64,000 bases of DNA from Methylobacter tundripaludum. GTDB taxonomy: Bacteria; Pseudomonadota; Gammaproteobacteria; Methylococcales; Methylomonadaceae. The DNA lies in the NCBI RefSeq assembly GCF_002934365.1, contig NZ_PTIY01000010.1, forward strand, positions 1-64,000. Reading direction: 5' to 3'. Numbering within the stretch: position 1 is the first letter of the stretch; every line of letters begins with the position of its first letter. A model generated the notes under the pieces. The model was not told the DNA's origin. It did no database searches and saw only the letters and a program-made list of their open reading frames with translations. A program made the translations under genes and the position numbers. This document shows positions 8,317-17,157 of this stretch, piece after piece.

Positions 8317-9699
8317 TCAATCCGCAATTTTCAGGTTATATTTCCGCACCCGATAGCGTAGCGTTTCCCTGGTGGCTCCGAGAGCTCTGGCTGCGGCGGT
8401 CAGGTTGTTGTCCGCCCTCTCCAGAGCGGTCTTGATAATAAAGCAATCCATATCATCCAGCGCCATGCTGCCATCCAAAGGCAACCAAATACCTTGTTCG
8501 GTTTGCAAAGCCTCCACGGAGGGCTGGCCGGGCAATTGCAGCCATTGTCCGGGAAAGGTCGGCCCATCGGAAAACAATACGCAGCGCTCGATGACGTTAC
8601 GCAACTCCCTGACGTTTCCCGGCCAGCAATGCGCTTTTAATTTGTCCCACACCGCATCGGGAATGTCTTTAACCTGGCGTCCGGCTTTGGCGTTGTATTC
8701 GGCGACAAATAGCGGCACCAGTTCGTCAAGGTCTTCTACCGCTTCGCGCAACGGCGGCAAGATCAGTTTGAACACGCTTAAACGGTGGTATAAATCGGCG
8801 CGAAAACTGCCGTCCCGGGCCATTTTTTCCAGATCGCGGTTGCTGGCGGCGACTATCTGCACATCGACCTGAATTTCCTTTTCCCCGCCCAAGCGCCGGA
8901 CTTTGTGATCTTCAATCACTTTGAGCAATTTGGCCTGCAAATCCAGCGGCATTTCGCCGATTTCGTCCATGAACAGCGTGCCGCCGTCGGCCTGTTCCAG
9001 TAGGCCGCGATGCCGTCCTGCGGCTCCGGTAAATGCGCCGGGTTCATGACCGAATAATTCCGACTCCAGCAGCTCCCTAGGCAACGCCGCACAGTTCACT
9101 TCAATCATCGGCTGCTGGGCGCGGGAACCGCCGTAATGCAGTATTCGCGCAGCCAAACCTTTGCCGGTGCCGCTCTCGCCCCCGATAATCAGCGCGCTGA
9201 ACGGTACTTGCGTCAGCTTGGATAATAATTGCCGCACACCCTGCGCCTGCCGGCTATGGCCGACATAAGCATTCGGTGTATAGCGCCGATGCCGGTTCTT
9301 GGTTTGATCGACAACCCGCCGCTGGATCGACGCACTACGTGCGGCGCTGGCGACGATCAGGTCAAGCCGATCCAGATCGCAGGGCTTTTCCAGGAAGTCG
9401 TAAGCCCCCAGACGCAATGCCCTGACCGAATCCGGCACATTGCCGTAACCGGTTAAGAACAACCATTCGGTATTGCCTATCTCTGTTTTAATTTTTTCCA
9501 TAAAATCCAGCGCATTGCCATCCGGCAAATTCATGTCGGAAAGAATCAGCAACGGCTCCAGCTTTTTATCCAGCAATAATTCCCTGGCCTCTCCCAGATT
9601 GGCCGCGAGCACCACTTCCCAGCCGGACTGCCGATAATGGCGCGACAGCTCGGAACCTAGCAGCTTTTCATCTTCAATGATAAGCAGGGTTTCTATCAT
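8317..9699 (-). CDS. NtrC-family sigma-54 response regulator
   Basis: A 460-residue regulator with three domains. The receiver is residues 1-120, with phosphoacceptor D55 in LSDMNLPDG and Lys105 in FLEKPC. The AAA+ sigma-54 activator has Walker [10 protein letters not shown] (173-181), the sigma-54 contact loop GAFTGA (221-226) and GGTLFMDE. The C-terminal Fis-type helix-turn-helix ends in [21 protein letters not shown]. It activates sigma-54 promoters once phosphorylated by the kinase encoded directly upstream (3-bp gap). The target genes are unknown. All functional motifs are intact. Confidence 0.93.
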   Translation of the reverse strand: MIETLLIIEDEKLLGSELSRHYRQSGWEVVLAANLGEARELLLDKKLEPLLILSDMNLPDGNALDFMEKIKTEIGNTEWLFLTGYGNVPDSVRALRLGAYDFLEKPCDLDRLDLIVASAARSASIQRRVVDQTKNRHRRYTPNAYVGHSRQAQGVRQLLSKLTQVPFSALIIGGESGTGKGLAARILHYGGSRAQQPMIEVNCAALPRELLESELFGHEPGAFTGAAGRHRGLLEQADGGTLFMDEIGEMPLDLQAKLLKVIEDHKVRRLGGEKEIQVDVQIVAASNRDLEKMARDGSFRADLYHRLSVFKLILPPLREAVEDLDELVPLFVAEYNAKAGRQVKDIPDAVWDKLKAHCWPGNVRELRNVIERCVLFSDGPTFPGQWLQLPGQPSVEALQTEQGIWLPLDGSMALDDMDCFIIKTALERADNNLTAAARALGATRETLRYRVRKYNLKIAD

Positions 9700-9702
9700 G
9701 AT

Positions 9703-11148
9703 TTAATCTCTGATTAGGCATTCGTTGGGCAGGAATATGGATACGCATGCACCATGAGTCGGCTGGTTGCTAAGGCTGATTGTACCGCCGACGTCTTTGA
9801 CAAAGCGCTGCACCATCGCCAGCCCCAACCCGGTGCCGCGTTGACGGCTGGTGCGGAATGGCCTGATGCCGTGCTCCAGCATGTCCTTGGAAAAACCGAC
9901 GCCGTCATCCTGCACGTCGATATGCAGTCCTTGCCTGGAGGTACGGGCCTTGATGCAAACAGTCCCCGAGTTGCCTTCAAGCGCATCGGCCGCATTCAGT
10001 ATCAGGTTCAACAAAGCCTGCCTCAACCCGCTCTCGGGCAGGTGTACCGGCAATGCACAGGGAATCTCTATGTCCAGATGGATGTTCTCGGCAATCTGGT
10101 AGCGGGTCAACGCGACCAAATCCCGGATTAGGGTCCTGACATCAAAAGCGGTAGCCAATTCCGGCGAATGACGGCTTTGCCCGAGCATATCGTTAAGCAA
10201 TATCGCCATCCGTTTCAGTTCGGCATTGATCAAGTCCAGCCTTTCCAGTTGATCCCTGTCATCAATCTCACGACGCAAATTGCGGATTGCCATTTGAATC
10301 CCCGCCAACGGATTGCGTATCTCGTGGGCCAATTCCGCGGCGACTTCGCCGATTGCGGCCAGCCTGTCGGCTCTCGCCAGACTGTATTGCTGCTCCAGTA
10401 AGGCTTGGGTGGCCAGCCTGACTTCATGTTGCAATGATTGAGCGTGTAAGCGGTTGGCATCCTCCAATTCGGCCAAATATTTGACCATATCGTTATAGCT
10501 GACAAACACCGGTAACAGCAGAGGATCAAGATGATCGGTGGTAATCGGAGTGAAATTCTCTTCAGTCAAATGTTGCAACAATTCTCTCAAATCGTTGAGC
10601 GGATGCAGGATCCTGTAGCGTAAAAACAATAGCGCCACAACCAAAATCGCGGTGAATATAGCCAAGGCCACGTACAGTTCGGCCTGGGTATCCAGACTGA
10701 TATTTTCCAGTAACTCATCACGCTGCAAGGTCTCGTTATCCAGCGTTTTATCCATCAATTTAAGGGCCGCTAACAGATGATGATGTTGTTCGTCTTTTTT
10801 GAGTGCGGACAAATCGGCCAACATAGCCCGGACTGTTTCCAGACTGGCTCTGGTCTCCTCTGACAAATAACGCTTATCCATCATTAAAGCATCCATCTCG
10901 CCCAGCGTTTTGGTCAGTGCTTCGGGATGCGAATCCGACACCGTTTCGGTCAGATATTCAATCAGTGATTGCTGTAGGCCTACCGATACATTCTGGATGC
11001 GGTGGGAATAGTTGACATAAGAAAAAACCGTTTCAAAGTGATGTACATTCCGCCAGATCATACCGCCGAGTATGGCGAGAGCCAGCAGCAGCAAACCCAG
11101 GAAGGCCAAGCCGCGCAACTGGGCAGGACGATAAAAAATCGGTTTCAT
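9703..11148 (-). CDS. Sensor histidine kinase, partner of the NtrC-type regulator
   Basis: A 481-residue membrane kinase. The first helix is at about 12-32 and the second at about 157-177, enclosing a helical periplasmic sensor of roughly 125 residues that is rich in His and acidic residues (KKDEQHHHLL). A HAMP-like linker and coiled coil follow, then the H-box AELAHEIRNP with H275 as the phosphorylated histidine. The ATPase domain has LILNAADALEG (N box), DDGVGFS (G1) and RGTGLGLAMV (G2). It precedes the response regulator gene with 3 bp between them, so they form one two-component system. The signal is unknown. Confidence 0.92.
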   Translation of the reverse strand: MKPIFYRPAQLRGLAFLGLLLLALAILGGMIWRNVHHFETVFSYVNYSHRIQNVSVGLQQSLIEYLTETVSDSHPEALTKTLGEMDALMMDKRYLSEETRASLETVRAMLADLSALKKDEQHHHLLAALKLMDKTLDNETLQRDELLENISLDTQAELYVALAIFTAILVVALLFLRYRILHPLNDLRELLQHLTEENFTPITTDHLDPLLLPVFVSYNDMVKYLAELEDANRLHAQSLQHEVRLATQALLEQQYSLARADRLAAIGEVAAELAHEIRNPLAGIQMAIRNLRREIDDRDQLERLDLINAELKRMAILLNDMLGQSRHSPELATAFDVRTLIRDLVALTRYQIAENIHLDIEIPCALPVHLPESGLRQALLNLILNAADALEGNSGTVCIKARTSRQGLHIDVQDDGVGFSKDMLEHGIRPFRTSRQRGTGLGLAMVQRFVKDVGGTISLSNQPTHGACVSIFLPNECLIRD

Positions 11149-11249
11149 TTAATATAAAAAATCACTGTAAAAGATGTCTTGGTTCGGTTCAATAATTCAG
11201 CCGTCGATACGCTGTCCGATAACCGGCGCCGTATAGGCTGATTTTTAGA

Positions 11250-11573
11250 TTAAATAATTTCAAAAGAAAAAATCACTGTAATAAGCGTCATCGACACCAA
11301 TCCCAGTAAAAAGATAATTTCCGCCCACCGCTCCAAGCCCACAGTGGAGCGCTCTAGCCGAATCGATAAAAATGACAGTAACGCACTGATCATGAACAAT
11401 AAGCTGTCGATAGCAACGGCTTTATCGATCAGGTAGTTCGTCAGCCCCGGAGCCATGCTCTTGACGATACTGATGACCATGATGCAGACACCCACCATCG
11501 TCGCGGAATTCGGCAAAATATGATGAGAGATGTTGTTTGAATTATGCTGCTTCATACTGTTTTTGGTATTCAT
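11250..11573 (-). CDS. Small membrane protein of unknown function
   Basis: A 107-residue protein with about three membrane segments: TMVGVCIMVISIVKSM, AIDSLLFMISALLSFLSI and AEIIFLLGLVSMTLITVIF. The hydrophilic start is rich in Asn, His and Lys. I recognise no family with certainty. It is the last gene of the four-gene minus-strand cluster, 6 bp after the TerB-like gene, so it is very probably co-transcribed with it. The N-terminus is uncertain because a second Met (MKQHNS) lies six codons downstream. Confidence 0.65.
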   Translation of the reverse strand: MNTKNSMKQHNSNNISHHILPNSATMVGVCIMVISIVKSMAPGLTNYLIDKAVAIDSLLFMISALLSFLSIRLERSTVGLERWAEIIFLLGLVSMTLITVIFSFEII

Positions 11574-11579
11574 CCTTAA

Positions 11580-12038
11580 TCACAAGACAGGTTCCTCGTT
11601 TACCCGATTCTTGGCCATAATAAAAGCGGTATGGGGTACATGCAAAAGGTCTGCAATTTTTCGCACCAGATACTCTTCGTTCATATCCAACACGCCGTCA
11701 ACAAAAGCAATTTTCCAAAGCGACTCAATTAAACGAATTTTTTGTTCCTGGCTGCATTCCTTGTTGATTAAGGAGGTAAACTGGAAATAATCGGTCGCCT
11801 GTTTTCTTTGTTGCTCGGCTAATTCTATTAAAGCGGTTGCCTGCTCAGCGGTTAAAGAAAAATTCCGCTGAATCAGGGATAAAATAACGGCTTGCTCTTT
11901 TAGCTCGATTTTATCGTCCATGTGCATCATTTCCAGGAATAAGACGATAGTCGCAAGTTGCAGTTTGTCTTCCGAAGTGCTTTCCGGTGCTGATAGCGCA
12001 AGATGTTGTTCAAAAAACAGTTTGATTTGGTTAAGCAT
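11580..12038 (-). CDS. TerB-like protein
   Basis: A 152-residue all-helical cytoplasmic protein resembling the TerB/TerB-like domain. It shows QLATIVLFLEMMHMDDKIELKEQAVI and LIESLWKIAFVDGVLDMNEEYLVRKIADLLHVP; the DD-I and DGVLD-EE patterns are the acidic metal-binding type repeats of TerB. TerB domains occur in tellurite resistance and in other envelope-stress modules; no other ter gene is present here, so tellurite should not be assumed. It lies 16 bp downstream of the Sel1 lipoprotein gene and 6 bp upstream of the small membrane protein gene. Confidence 0.8.
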   Translation of the reverse strand: MLNQIKLFFEQHLALSAPESTSEDKLQLATIVLFLEMMHMDDKIELKEQAVILSLIQRNFSLTAEQATALIELAEQQRKQATDYFQFTSLINKECSQEQKIRLIESLWKIAFVDGVLDMNEEYLVRKIADLLHVPHTAFIMAKNRVNEEPVL

Positions 12039-12054
12039 ATTTACAGGGTTTCAT

Positions 12055-12369
12055 TTACTTGACTGAACTCATCGCATCGAGATTATTTTGAGCCGCAGAA
12101 TGCCCATGATCTGCGGCTTGCTGATATAAATCAAGCGCCTTGACTTCGTTCTTGGGTACGCCCAGCCCATTTTCATACAGATAAGCGAGGTTATATTGCG
12201 CATCAGAGTCTCCCGCCTGCGCTTCTCTTTGCAATTGGGCGATCCTGTCTTCCGTGATATTAATCACAGGAGGCGCGACTGTTTTTGCCTGGTTGCTGTC
12301 TGCCGCCTTTTCAGTGCAAGCAACAAGTAATATCGCAATGGTTGCAACTATGGCGGGATACGATGTCAT
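12055..12369 (-). CDS. Sel1-repeat lipoprotein
   Basis: A 104-residue protein. The signal sequence ends in a lipobox (ILLVAC, Cys18), so the mature protein should be a lipoprotein. It is followed by a short linker and about one and a half Sel1-type repeats (AQAGDSDAQYNLAYLYENGLGV and ALDLYQQAADHGHSAAQNNL). Sel1 repeats mediate protein contacts. It sits between the TPR membrane protein gene and the TerB-like gene with short gaps. The partner is unknown. Confidence 0.75.
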   Translation of the reverse strand: MTSYPAIVATIAILLVACTEKAADSNQAKTVAPPVINITEDRIAQLQREAQAGDSDAQYNLAYLYENGLGVPKNEVKALDLYQQAADHGHSAAQNNLDAMSSVK

Positions 12370-12416
12370 TATTTGGCTCTGTTAATCGAGTACTTCTCTT
12401 TGGGTCTCATACAACG

Positions 12417-13247
12417 CTAGGTCCAGTCGTCTCCACCGTCGCCAATCCCGCTGTCATCCCATGAAGATGCATCCGCGATACCGAAATCAGCGCCGCCCAT
12501 ATCGTCATTCTCGCTGACGTTGCTGGCTGCACTCCATGAGGAGGAGGCATCGTGGTGCGGTTGTTCGGGGATAACATTATTCTTGTCGCCATCGATAAAG
12601 TGGTGCATCAGCGCTTCGCCTGCCACGACCCCGGCGCCCAAGGCCGCCCCCGTTGCCAGATTTCCGATAATACCGGAGCCCATCCCTCCGGCAGCGGCTT
12701 GCCCCATTGCCGGAGAGGCTCCATTCACGGCGGCAGGCATGGTTGAGTTGGCGGCATGACCGCCATAACTATCAGCCGGTATTACGTTGGAATTTCGCCG
12801 GCTCATATAGCCGATTAACAGCACAACTAAACCGATACCTAAGATCAACAGAACCCACGGCGTCCAATCTTTAACGGCAGACGGCAAATTTTGACGGGCA
12901 ATGTTTGGCTGCGCCACTCCGCTTGGTGCGGAAGAAATACGGCTCTTAAGATTCTTCACTGCGTCCGGCTTCGCAAAGGGCAATCCGGGCTGTAAGCGTT
13001 CGGCGGTAGCCAGCTCGACGCCGGCATTGCCGAGCAAACCTTGTTTTGCCAGCAATTCGGCTTCTACGAAGTGCGCCTTGGCGCTGTTGGGATGGGCAAG
13101 CAACACTTTATCCATCATAGCCTGAGCCTCAGTAAACTTTCCTGCCTCAGCCGCCAAATAGACTTGATGCATCGTGGGCTCTTCTTCGGCAAAAACAGGC
13201 GCGGCTAAAAATAGCAACGCAAGGATGGTAATACCGATTTTTAACAT
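12417..13247 (-). CDS. TPR-containing membrane protein with acidic tail
   Basis: A 276-residue protein. A signal peptide (LALLFLAAPVFA, probable cut before EEEP) is followed by about two TPR-like helical repeats (YLAAEAGKFTEAQAMMDKVLLAHPNSAKAHFVEAELL, split by family at about residues 30-95). Next come a membrane helix WVLLILGIGLVVLLIGYM, a Gly/Ala-rich segment (GIIGNLATGAALGAGVVAGEAL) and a very acidic Asp/Ser/Gly tail ending DDWT. It is the first gene of a four-gene minus-strand cluster with the Sel1 lipoprotein, TerB-like and small membrane protein genes. No known function. Confidence 0.75.
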   Translation of the reverse strand: MLKIGITILALLFLAAPVFAEEEPTMHQVYLAAEAGKFTEAQAMMDKVLLAHPNSAKAHFVEAELLAKQGLLGNAGVELATAERLQPGLPFAKPDAVKNLKSRISSAPSGVAQPNIARQNLPSAVKDWTPWVLLILGIGLVVLLIGYMSRRNSNVIPADSYGGHAANSTMPAAVNGASPAMGQAAAGGMGSGIIGNLATGAALGAGVVAGEALMHHFIDGDKNNVIPEQPHHDASSSWSAASNVSENDDMGGADFGIADASSWDDSGIGDGGDDWT

Positions 13248-13296
13248 TGTTCAGCTCCAATTTTAAATGATAAGTTTACAGATAAGTGATGAGCTA

Positions 13297-13383
13297 TTAG
13301 TCAGCCATTATTTTTTTGATGAAAATATGAGCATAAAAGACAGCGATACAAAAAACACTTGTAAGTACAATTTCAAATATCAT
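13297..13383 (-). CDS. Possible 28-aa single-helix membrane peptide
   Basis: ATG 13383 to TAA 13297 encodes 28 residues: a hydrophobic helix (IVLTSVFCIAVFYAHIFI) followed by Lys-Lys and an acidic end, the usual layout of small one-helix membrane proteins. AGGA lies about 11 nt upstream of the ATG. No homolog is recognised, and the frame is short enough to be chance. Confidence 0.35.
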   Translation of the reverse strand: MIFEIVLTSVFCIAVFYAHIFIKKIMAD

Positions 13384-13500
13384 GGCAATTCTATTCCTAA
13401 TGTATGTAAGTTAAATAATACGAGTGGTTTTTAACAAAACTTACAGACTATTAAGCCATTTCCATGCCACAAACTGCCCGTCTAATAACATGAACAAAAT

Positions 13501-13578
13501 CAAGCCCATTTTCTAAATGGGCTTGGAATAAAGAAGCTAAAGGTTGAAAAAAACCTTTTCATACGGTTTTTTTCAACC
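13501..13578. repeat. Two consecutive perfect hairpins
   Basis: CAAGCCCATTT (13501-13511) and AAATGGGCTTG (13515-13525) form an 11-bp stem with a 3-nt loop. Just beyond, GGTTGAAAAAAACC (13542-13555) and GGTTTTTTTCAACC (13565-13578) form a 14-bp stem containing long A and T runs. Together they may act as a strong two-way terminator in the gap between the four-gene cluster and feoC. Confidence 0.65.
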
Positions 13579-13813
13579 ACCCAAAAACTAATCCGGCTTC
13601 TTCTTAGTAGAGGGTTGAAGTACGATCGGTCAAGCTCATGTCCAATAAACAGTACAACGCCAACAAAAATCAAGGTTATCGCTAATTCCTTAAGCAGTTT
13701 TATATTTTACGTTTGTTTTCTCATTCAATTTTATTTACCCGATACAAAACTTACATTCCTATATTGGCCGCGCAAGCCCCAAAAAATCGCGTCACTTTTT
13801 CTTGCAGCCGGTT

Positions 13814-13963
13814 TTAGTCTCTGTCGTATATCTTGATTACCCATTCATAAAACCATGCCGGGCGAAACAGTACAACGTAAAGCAAGACAATCGGGGTGAT
13901 GGGAATGGGGCCTATCTCAATAATTGAGATAATTATAAGTGCAAGAATACAGAGAATGCGCAT
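13814..13963 (-). CDS. Small hydrophobic protein, 49 aa
   Basis: ATG 13963 to TAA 13814 encodes 49 residues: a hydrophobic stretch ILCILALIIISIIEIGPIP, a second one (TPIVLLYVVLF), then RPAWFYEWVIKIYDRD. The proline pair between two hydrophobic segments and the aromatic, charged tail look like a genuine small inner-membrane protein and not chance sequence. No good Shine-Dalgarno is visible before the ATG. It lies alone in the 830-bp gap between the TPR gene and feoC. Function is unknown. Confidence 0.55.
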   Translation of the reverse strand: MRILCILALIIISIIEIGPIPITPIVLLYVVLFRPAWFYEWVIKIYDRD

Positions 13964-14076
13964 ATTTCGATAACTTTAACTTGGGTTTAAGTTCAATAGC
14001 GTAAGTAGCGAATATAGAGTGATAATTTTTAAACCGTTTTTTGGGGTTTCCCGGTTATTAATGAAAAGTTACGAAT

Positions 14077-14301
14077 TTATTCATCAACCCATTCATAAAT
14101 CTCTGTCAAAGCAGCATCGCACTGACAACAACTGGTGCCGCAAGAGGACGTCAACGGCAATTTGCGCACTTTGCCTTTGCTGATCCATTTGTCCAGCATG
14201 CCCCGCAAGGCATCGGCGTCCATGTTGAAGTGAGTGACTATATCCGCCAGCGCAACTCGGCGCTGCTCCCTTAAATAGTCTCTCAAATCAGACAGGATCA
14301 C
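14077..14301 (-). CDS. feoC: FeoC-like protein
   Basis: A 74-residue protein with a winged-helix start (ILSDLRDYLREQRRVALADIVTHFNMDADALRGMLDKW) and a cysteine cluster CGTSCCQC, both typical of FeoC. FeoC is a small partner of the FeoB ferrous iron transporter; its cysteines can bind an iron-sulfur cluster, and it is thought to control FeoB stability or activity. The start lies within the end of feoB (14-bp overlap), in the order feoA-feoB-feoC. Confidence 0.85.
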   Translation of the reverse strand: MILSDLRDYLREQRRVALADIVTHFNMDADALRGMLDKWISKGKVRKLPLTSSCGTSCCQCDAALTEIYEWVDE

Positions 14302-16636
14302 TTAAAGACTCCCGGCTTTGTTTTATGCCGGTTGCGTCGGAATTTTTACCGAGCAGCCACAGGCCTAGCAATACGGCTGAAAATGCAATGATTAATCCGG
14401 CTATCCATACCAATGAATAGTCGGGGTGCCGGCTATAGGTTATCGTTTGATAAAAAATAGTTGCGGTCATGTAGGCAATGCCGGTGGTCCAGAACACCAC
14501 GAATAAAGTCCAGTTCCGGTTGGTTTCCCGGTAAATTGCAGCGGTTGCCGCTACACACGGCGCATACAATAAGATAAACAATAGATAGGCGAAAGCCCCG
14601 GCTTTACCGTCAAAGCTTTGCTGCATCGCGGCGAATGTACCGGCATTGACTTCCTGTTCGCCGGCAGCCGCCGCTATGTCGTTGACGGTGCCGATATTCA
14701 GGCCCAATGGATCCAGCAGGTTGTCCGCAACGTCTTGCAGTTTTTTCGGCACGGTTAAACAGGCGTCTATTAAAGCCTGTTCAAGATTGAACGGCGCTTT
14801 ATCGCCAGCGCCTGAATCATCCGTTCCGAGCTGGCTGTACAAGGCATCCAAGGTTCCGACCACGGCTTCTTTAGCGAGAACGCCGGTAAAAATCCCTACC
14901 GTTGCAGGCCAGTTGTCTTTTTCTATGCCCATCGGCTTAAACGCGGGTGTCAGGCTGCGCCCTATCTCGCTTAATACCGATTTATTGCTGTTTTCCTGCC
15001 CGAATGTACCGTCTGTACCCAGCGCATTAAGAAAATTCAGCACCAGCACCATCGGTACGATGACTTTGCCGGCGTTGAACAAAAACGACTTGAGCCGGTC
15101 CCAGGTTCTGATAAAGACGCCGCGTAATGTCGGCATGTGGTAGGCGGGCAATTCCATAATAAAGGGAGCAGACTCCCCTTTAAACAGGGTATGGCGCATG
15201 ATTAATCCGGTCAGTACCGCGACTGCTATGCCTAATAGATACAAACCGAAAACCAGATTCTGGCCGCCGATCGGAAAAAATGCGGCGGCGAATAAGGCGT
15301 AAACCGGCAATCTGGCGCCACAGGACATGAACGGGTTCATCAGGTTGGTCAATATCCTGTCGCGCTGGTTTTCCAGCGTCCGCGTCGCCATAATCGCAGG
15401 GACATTGCAGCCGAAACCGACGATCATCGGCACGAAGGATTTGCCGGGCAAGCCGATCATGCGCATGAACCTGTCCATCACGAAAGCCGCCCGAGCCATA
15501 TAACCCGAGTCTTCCAGCGCCGATAAAAACATAAATAGAAAACCGACGATAGGGATAAAGGTGGCGACCACCTGGATACCACCGCCTACGCCCTTGGTGA
15601 TTAAAACAATCAGCCATTGCGGCCAGTTCAGATCAGCGAGCGCTAGACTTAAACCGTCAACCAACAAAGCGCCTACGGCTTGATCGAAAAAATCGACAAA
15701 AGCGCTGCCGATGTTGATCGTAAACATGAACATCGCATACATGACGAACAGGAAAACCGGGATGCCCAAAAAGCGGTTCAAAACGATGTTGTCGATTTTT
15801 TCCGTGGTGTGGCGACTGACTTCGTTCAGTTTACAAACTGCGCCACCGGTCAGTTCATTGACGAATCCGTAACGGGCGTCGGCGGCGAGAATGTCTATTT
15901 CATCATCGGTCTCGGATTCCACCCGGCGCTGTAATTCGGCGACTGTCGGCAACAATGCTGTCCCGGCCATCTGCTGAGCCAGCGTATCGTTCTCCAGCAA
16001 ACGCACGGACAACCAACGCAGGTCGCAATGATGCTGTTGCGCCGCCTCAATCAGCAAAGGCGAAATTTCATCGATGGCCTGCTCCAGCGCGGAGATATAG
16101 CTGATTTTTATCGAAGGTATCGGCTTGGCGATAGCGGCGTTATTGATTGCGGCCTTCAATATGCCGATGCCGTCCTTGGTTGAGGCGGTAATCGGAATAA
16201 CCGGACAACCCAGAAACTGCTCGAGAAAGCCAATGTCAATTTTAATGCCGCGTTGCTTAACCGCGTCCATCATATTAAGGACTAAAATCATCGGCACCCG
16301 CATCTCGATCAGTTGCGAGGTCAAATACAGGTTTCGTTCCAAATTGGAGGCGTCGACAATGTTGATGATTAAATCGGCCTGCTGGGAGGCGACATAATCG
16401 CGGGCGACTTTTTCATCCAGGGAAACCTGATCGTCGGCGGCTTCCAACGAATAGGTGCCGGGCAGATCGACTAATTCGATCAGTTTATGATCGTAGCTGT
16501 ATTCGCCGGTTTTTTTCTCGACCGTAACGCCGGGCCAATTACCGACATGCTGTCTGGCGCCGGTAAGCGCATTGAATAGTGTGGTTTTGCCGCAATTCGG
16601 ATTACCGACAACACCAACCGTAAAATCAGTTTTCAT
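14288..16636 (-). CDS. feoB: Ferrous iron transporter FeoB
   Basis: A 782-residue FeoB that takes up Fe(II) across the inner membrane. The N-terminal G domain has G1 GNPNCGKTT (11-19), G3 DLPGTYSL and G4 NMMD. The helical domain (about 165-270) is followed by the membrane region with two Gate motifs, including MARAAFVMDRFMRMIGLPGKSFVPMIVGFGCNVPA (cysteine in GFGCNVPA) and the second Gate near PFMSCGARLPVYALFAAAFF. Length matches E. coli FeoB (773). It is transcribed after feoA, with a 1-bp overlap. Confidence 0.96.
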   Translation of the reverse strand: MKTDFTVGVVGNPNCGKTTLFNALTGARQHVGNWPGVTVEKKTGEYSYDHKLIELVDLPGTYSLEAADDQVSLDEKVARDYVASQQADLIINIVDASNLERNLYLTSQLIEMRVPMILVLNMMDAVKQRGIKIDIGFLEQFLGCPVIPITASTKDGIGILKAAINNAAIAKPIPSIKISYISALEQAIDEISPLLIEAAQQHHCDLRWLSVRLLENDTLAQQMAGTALLPTVAELQRRVESETDDEIDILAADARYGFVNELTGGAVCKLNEVSRHTTEKIDNIVLNRFLGIPVFLFVMYAMFMFTINIGSAFVDFFDQAVGALLVDGLSLALADLNWPQWLIVLITKGVGGGIQVVATFIPIVGFLFMFLSALEDSGYMARAAFVMDRFMRMIGLPGKSFVPMIVGFGCNVPAIMATRTLENQRDRILTNLMNPFMSCGARLPVYALFAAAFFPIGGQNLVFGLYLLGIAVAVLTGLIMRHTLFKGESAPFIMELPAYHMPTLRGVFIRTWDRLKSFLFNAGKVIVPMVLVLNFLNALGTDGTFGQENSNKSVLSEIGRSLTPAFKPMGIEKDNWPATVGIFTGVLAKEAVVGTLDALYSQLGTDDSGAGDKAPFNLEQALIDACLTVPKKLQDVADNLLDPLGLNIGTVNDIAAAAGEQEVNAGTFAAMQQSFDGKAGAFAYLLFILLYAPCVAATAAIYRETNRNWTLFVVFWTTGIAYMTATIFYQTITYSRHPDYSLVWIAGLIIAFSAVLLGLWLLGKNSDATGIKQSRESLSDPV

Positions 16637-16869
16637 CAGAGTTTCTCTATCAATAATATTGCCGCTTCATCCTTACGCAGGGTTAATGAAAATCCGCGCA
16701 ATTTAATTTCGACTGGATCTCCCATCGGCGCAAACCGGGTAATGCTGAACTCGGTTCCCGGCGTCAAGCCCATAGCCAACAGCCGTTTACGATAAGCCTT
16801 ACCCGATTGCTCAAAGCCCACTACCTTTCCAGAATCGCCCACAGCCAGGCTTTTTAAGCTTGTTGTCAT
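16636..16869 (-). CDS. feoA: FeoA ferrous transport accessory protein
   Basis: A 77-residue SH3-like FeoA protein. It has the family patterns LAVGDSGKVVGF, YRKRLLAMGLTPGTEFSITRFAPMGDP and EIKLRGFSLTLRKDEAAIL. FeoA binds FeoB and is needed for efficient Fe(II) uptake. It is the first gene of feoABC. A Fur-box-like sequence lies about 60 bp upstream, suggesting that the operon is repressed when iron is plentiful. Confidence 0.95.
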   Translation of the reverse strand: MTTSLKSLAVGDSGKVVGFEQSGKAYRKRLLAMGLTPGTEFSITRFAPMGDPVEIKLRGFSLTLRKDEAAILLIEKL

Positions 16870-16921
16870 AAATTAACCACCAAAATTAAAGTGTTCTAAG
16901 AAACAACTGCCCAAAGTTATC

Positions 16922-16940
16922 AGCAATCATTCTCATTTGA
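16922..16940 (-). promoter_or_regulatory. Fur-box-like operator upstream of feoA
   Basis: On the minus strand, AATGAGAATGATT (16937-16925) matches 11 of 13 bases of the centre of the Fur consensus (AATGATAATCATT). It lies 55-70 bp before the feoA start, where a repressor site would be expected. The rest of the gap up to 17157 is GC-rich and contains nested inverted repeats (GGAACG near 17100 and CGTTCC near 17130) of unknown role. Confidence 0.55.
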
Positions 16941-17157
16941 GATGACTATATCATATAACAGACTATTTTCCGTATTTTTAAACAGATGTTTTTACAGTCG
17001 GAAAAAGTGGCGGGTAGAGCAATTGCAACTTGCTCCAACAAGGAGGAATGTACCGGTGAAAACCGACGCGACGACGGGTAAATGCGGGTGAGCGGCGCGG
17101 GAACGATGAAGCCCCCATCGGGCAGTCAGCGTTCCTGCATGCATATTGCTTAATACA

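Noticed and set aside
8147-8356. 69-codon plus-strand frame upstream of the DUF455 gene
   Set aside because: It crosses a terminator-like hairpin and overlaps the end of the response regulator gene; no family is seen.
11580-12038. Tellurite resistance operon
   Set aside because: Only a TerB-like protein is present; no terA, terC, terD or terZ homologs adjoin it.
13570-13720. Minus-strand frame with a hydrophobic stretch (LIFVGVVLFIGHELDR)
   Set aside because: It has no proper start codon in frame, would need a frameshift to use an upstream ATG, and runs into the hairpins at 13501-13578. It may be a decayed gene, but I cannot support it.
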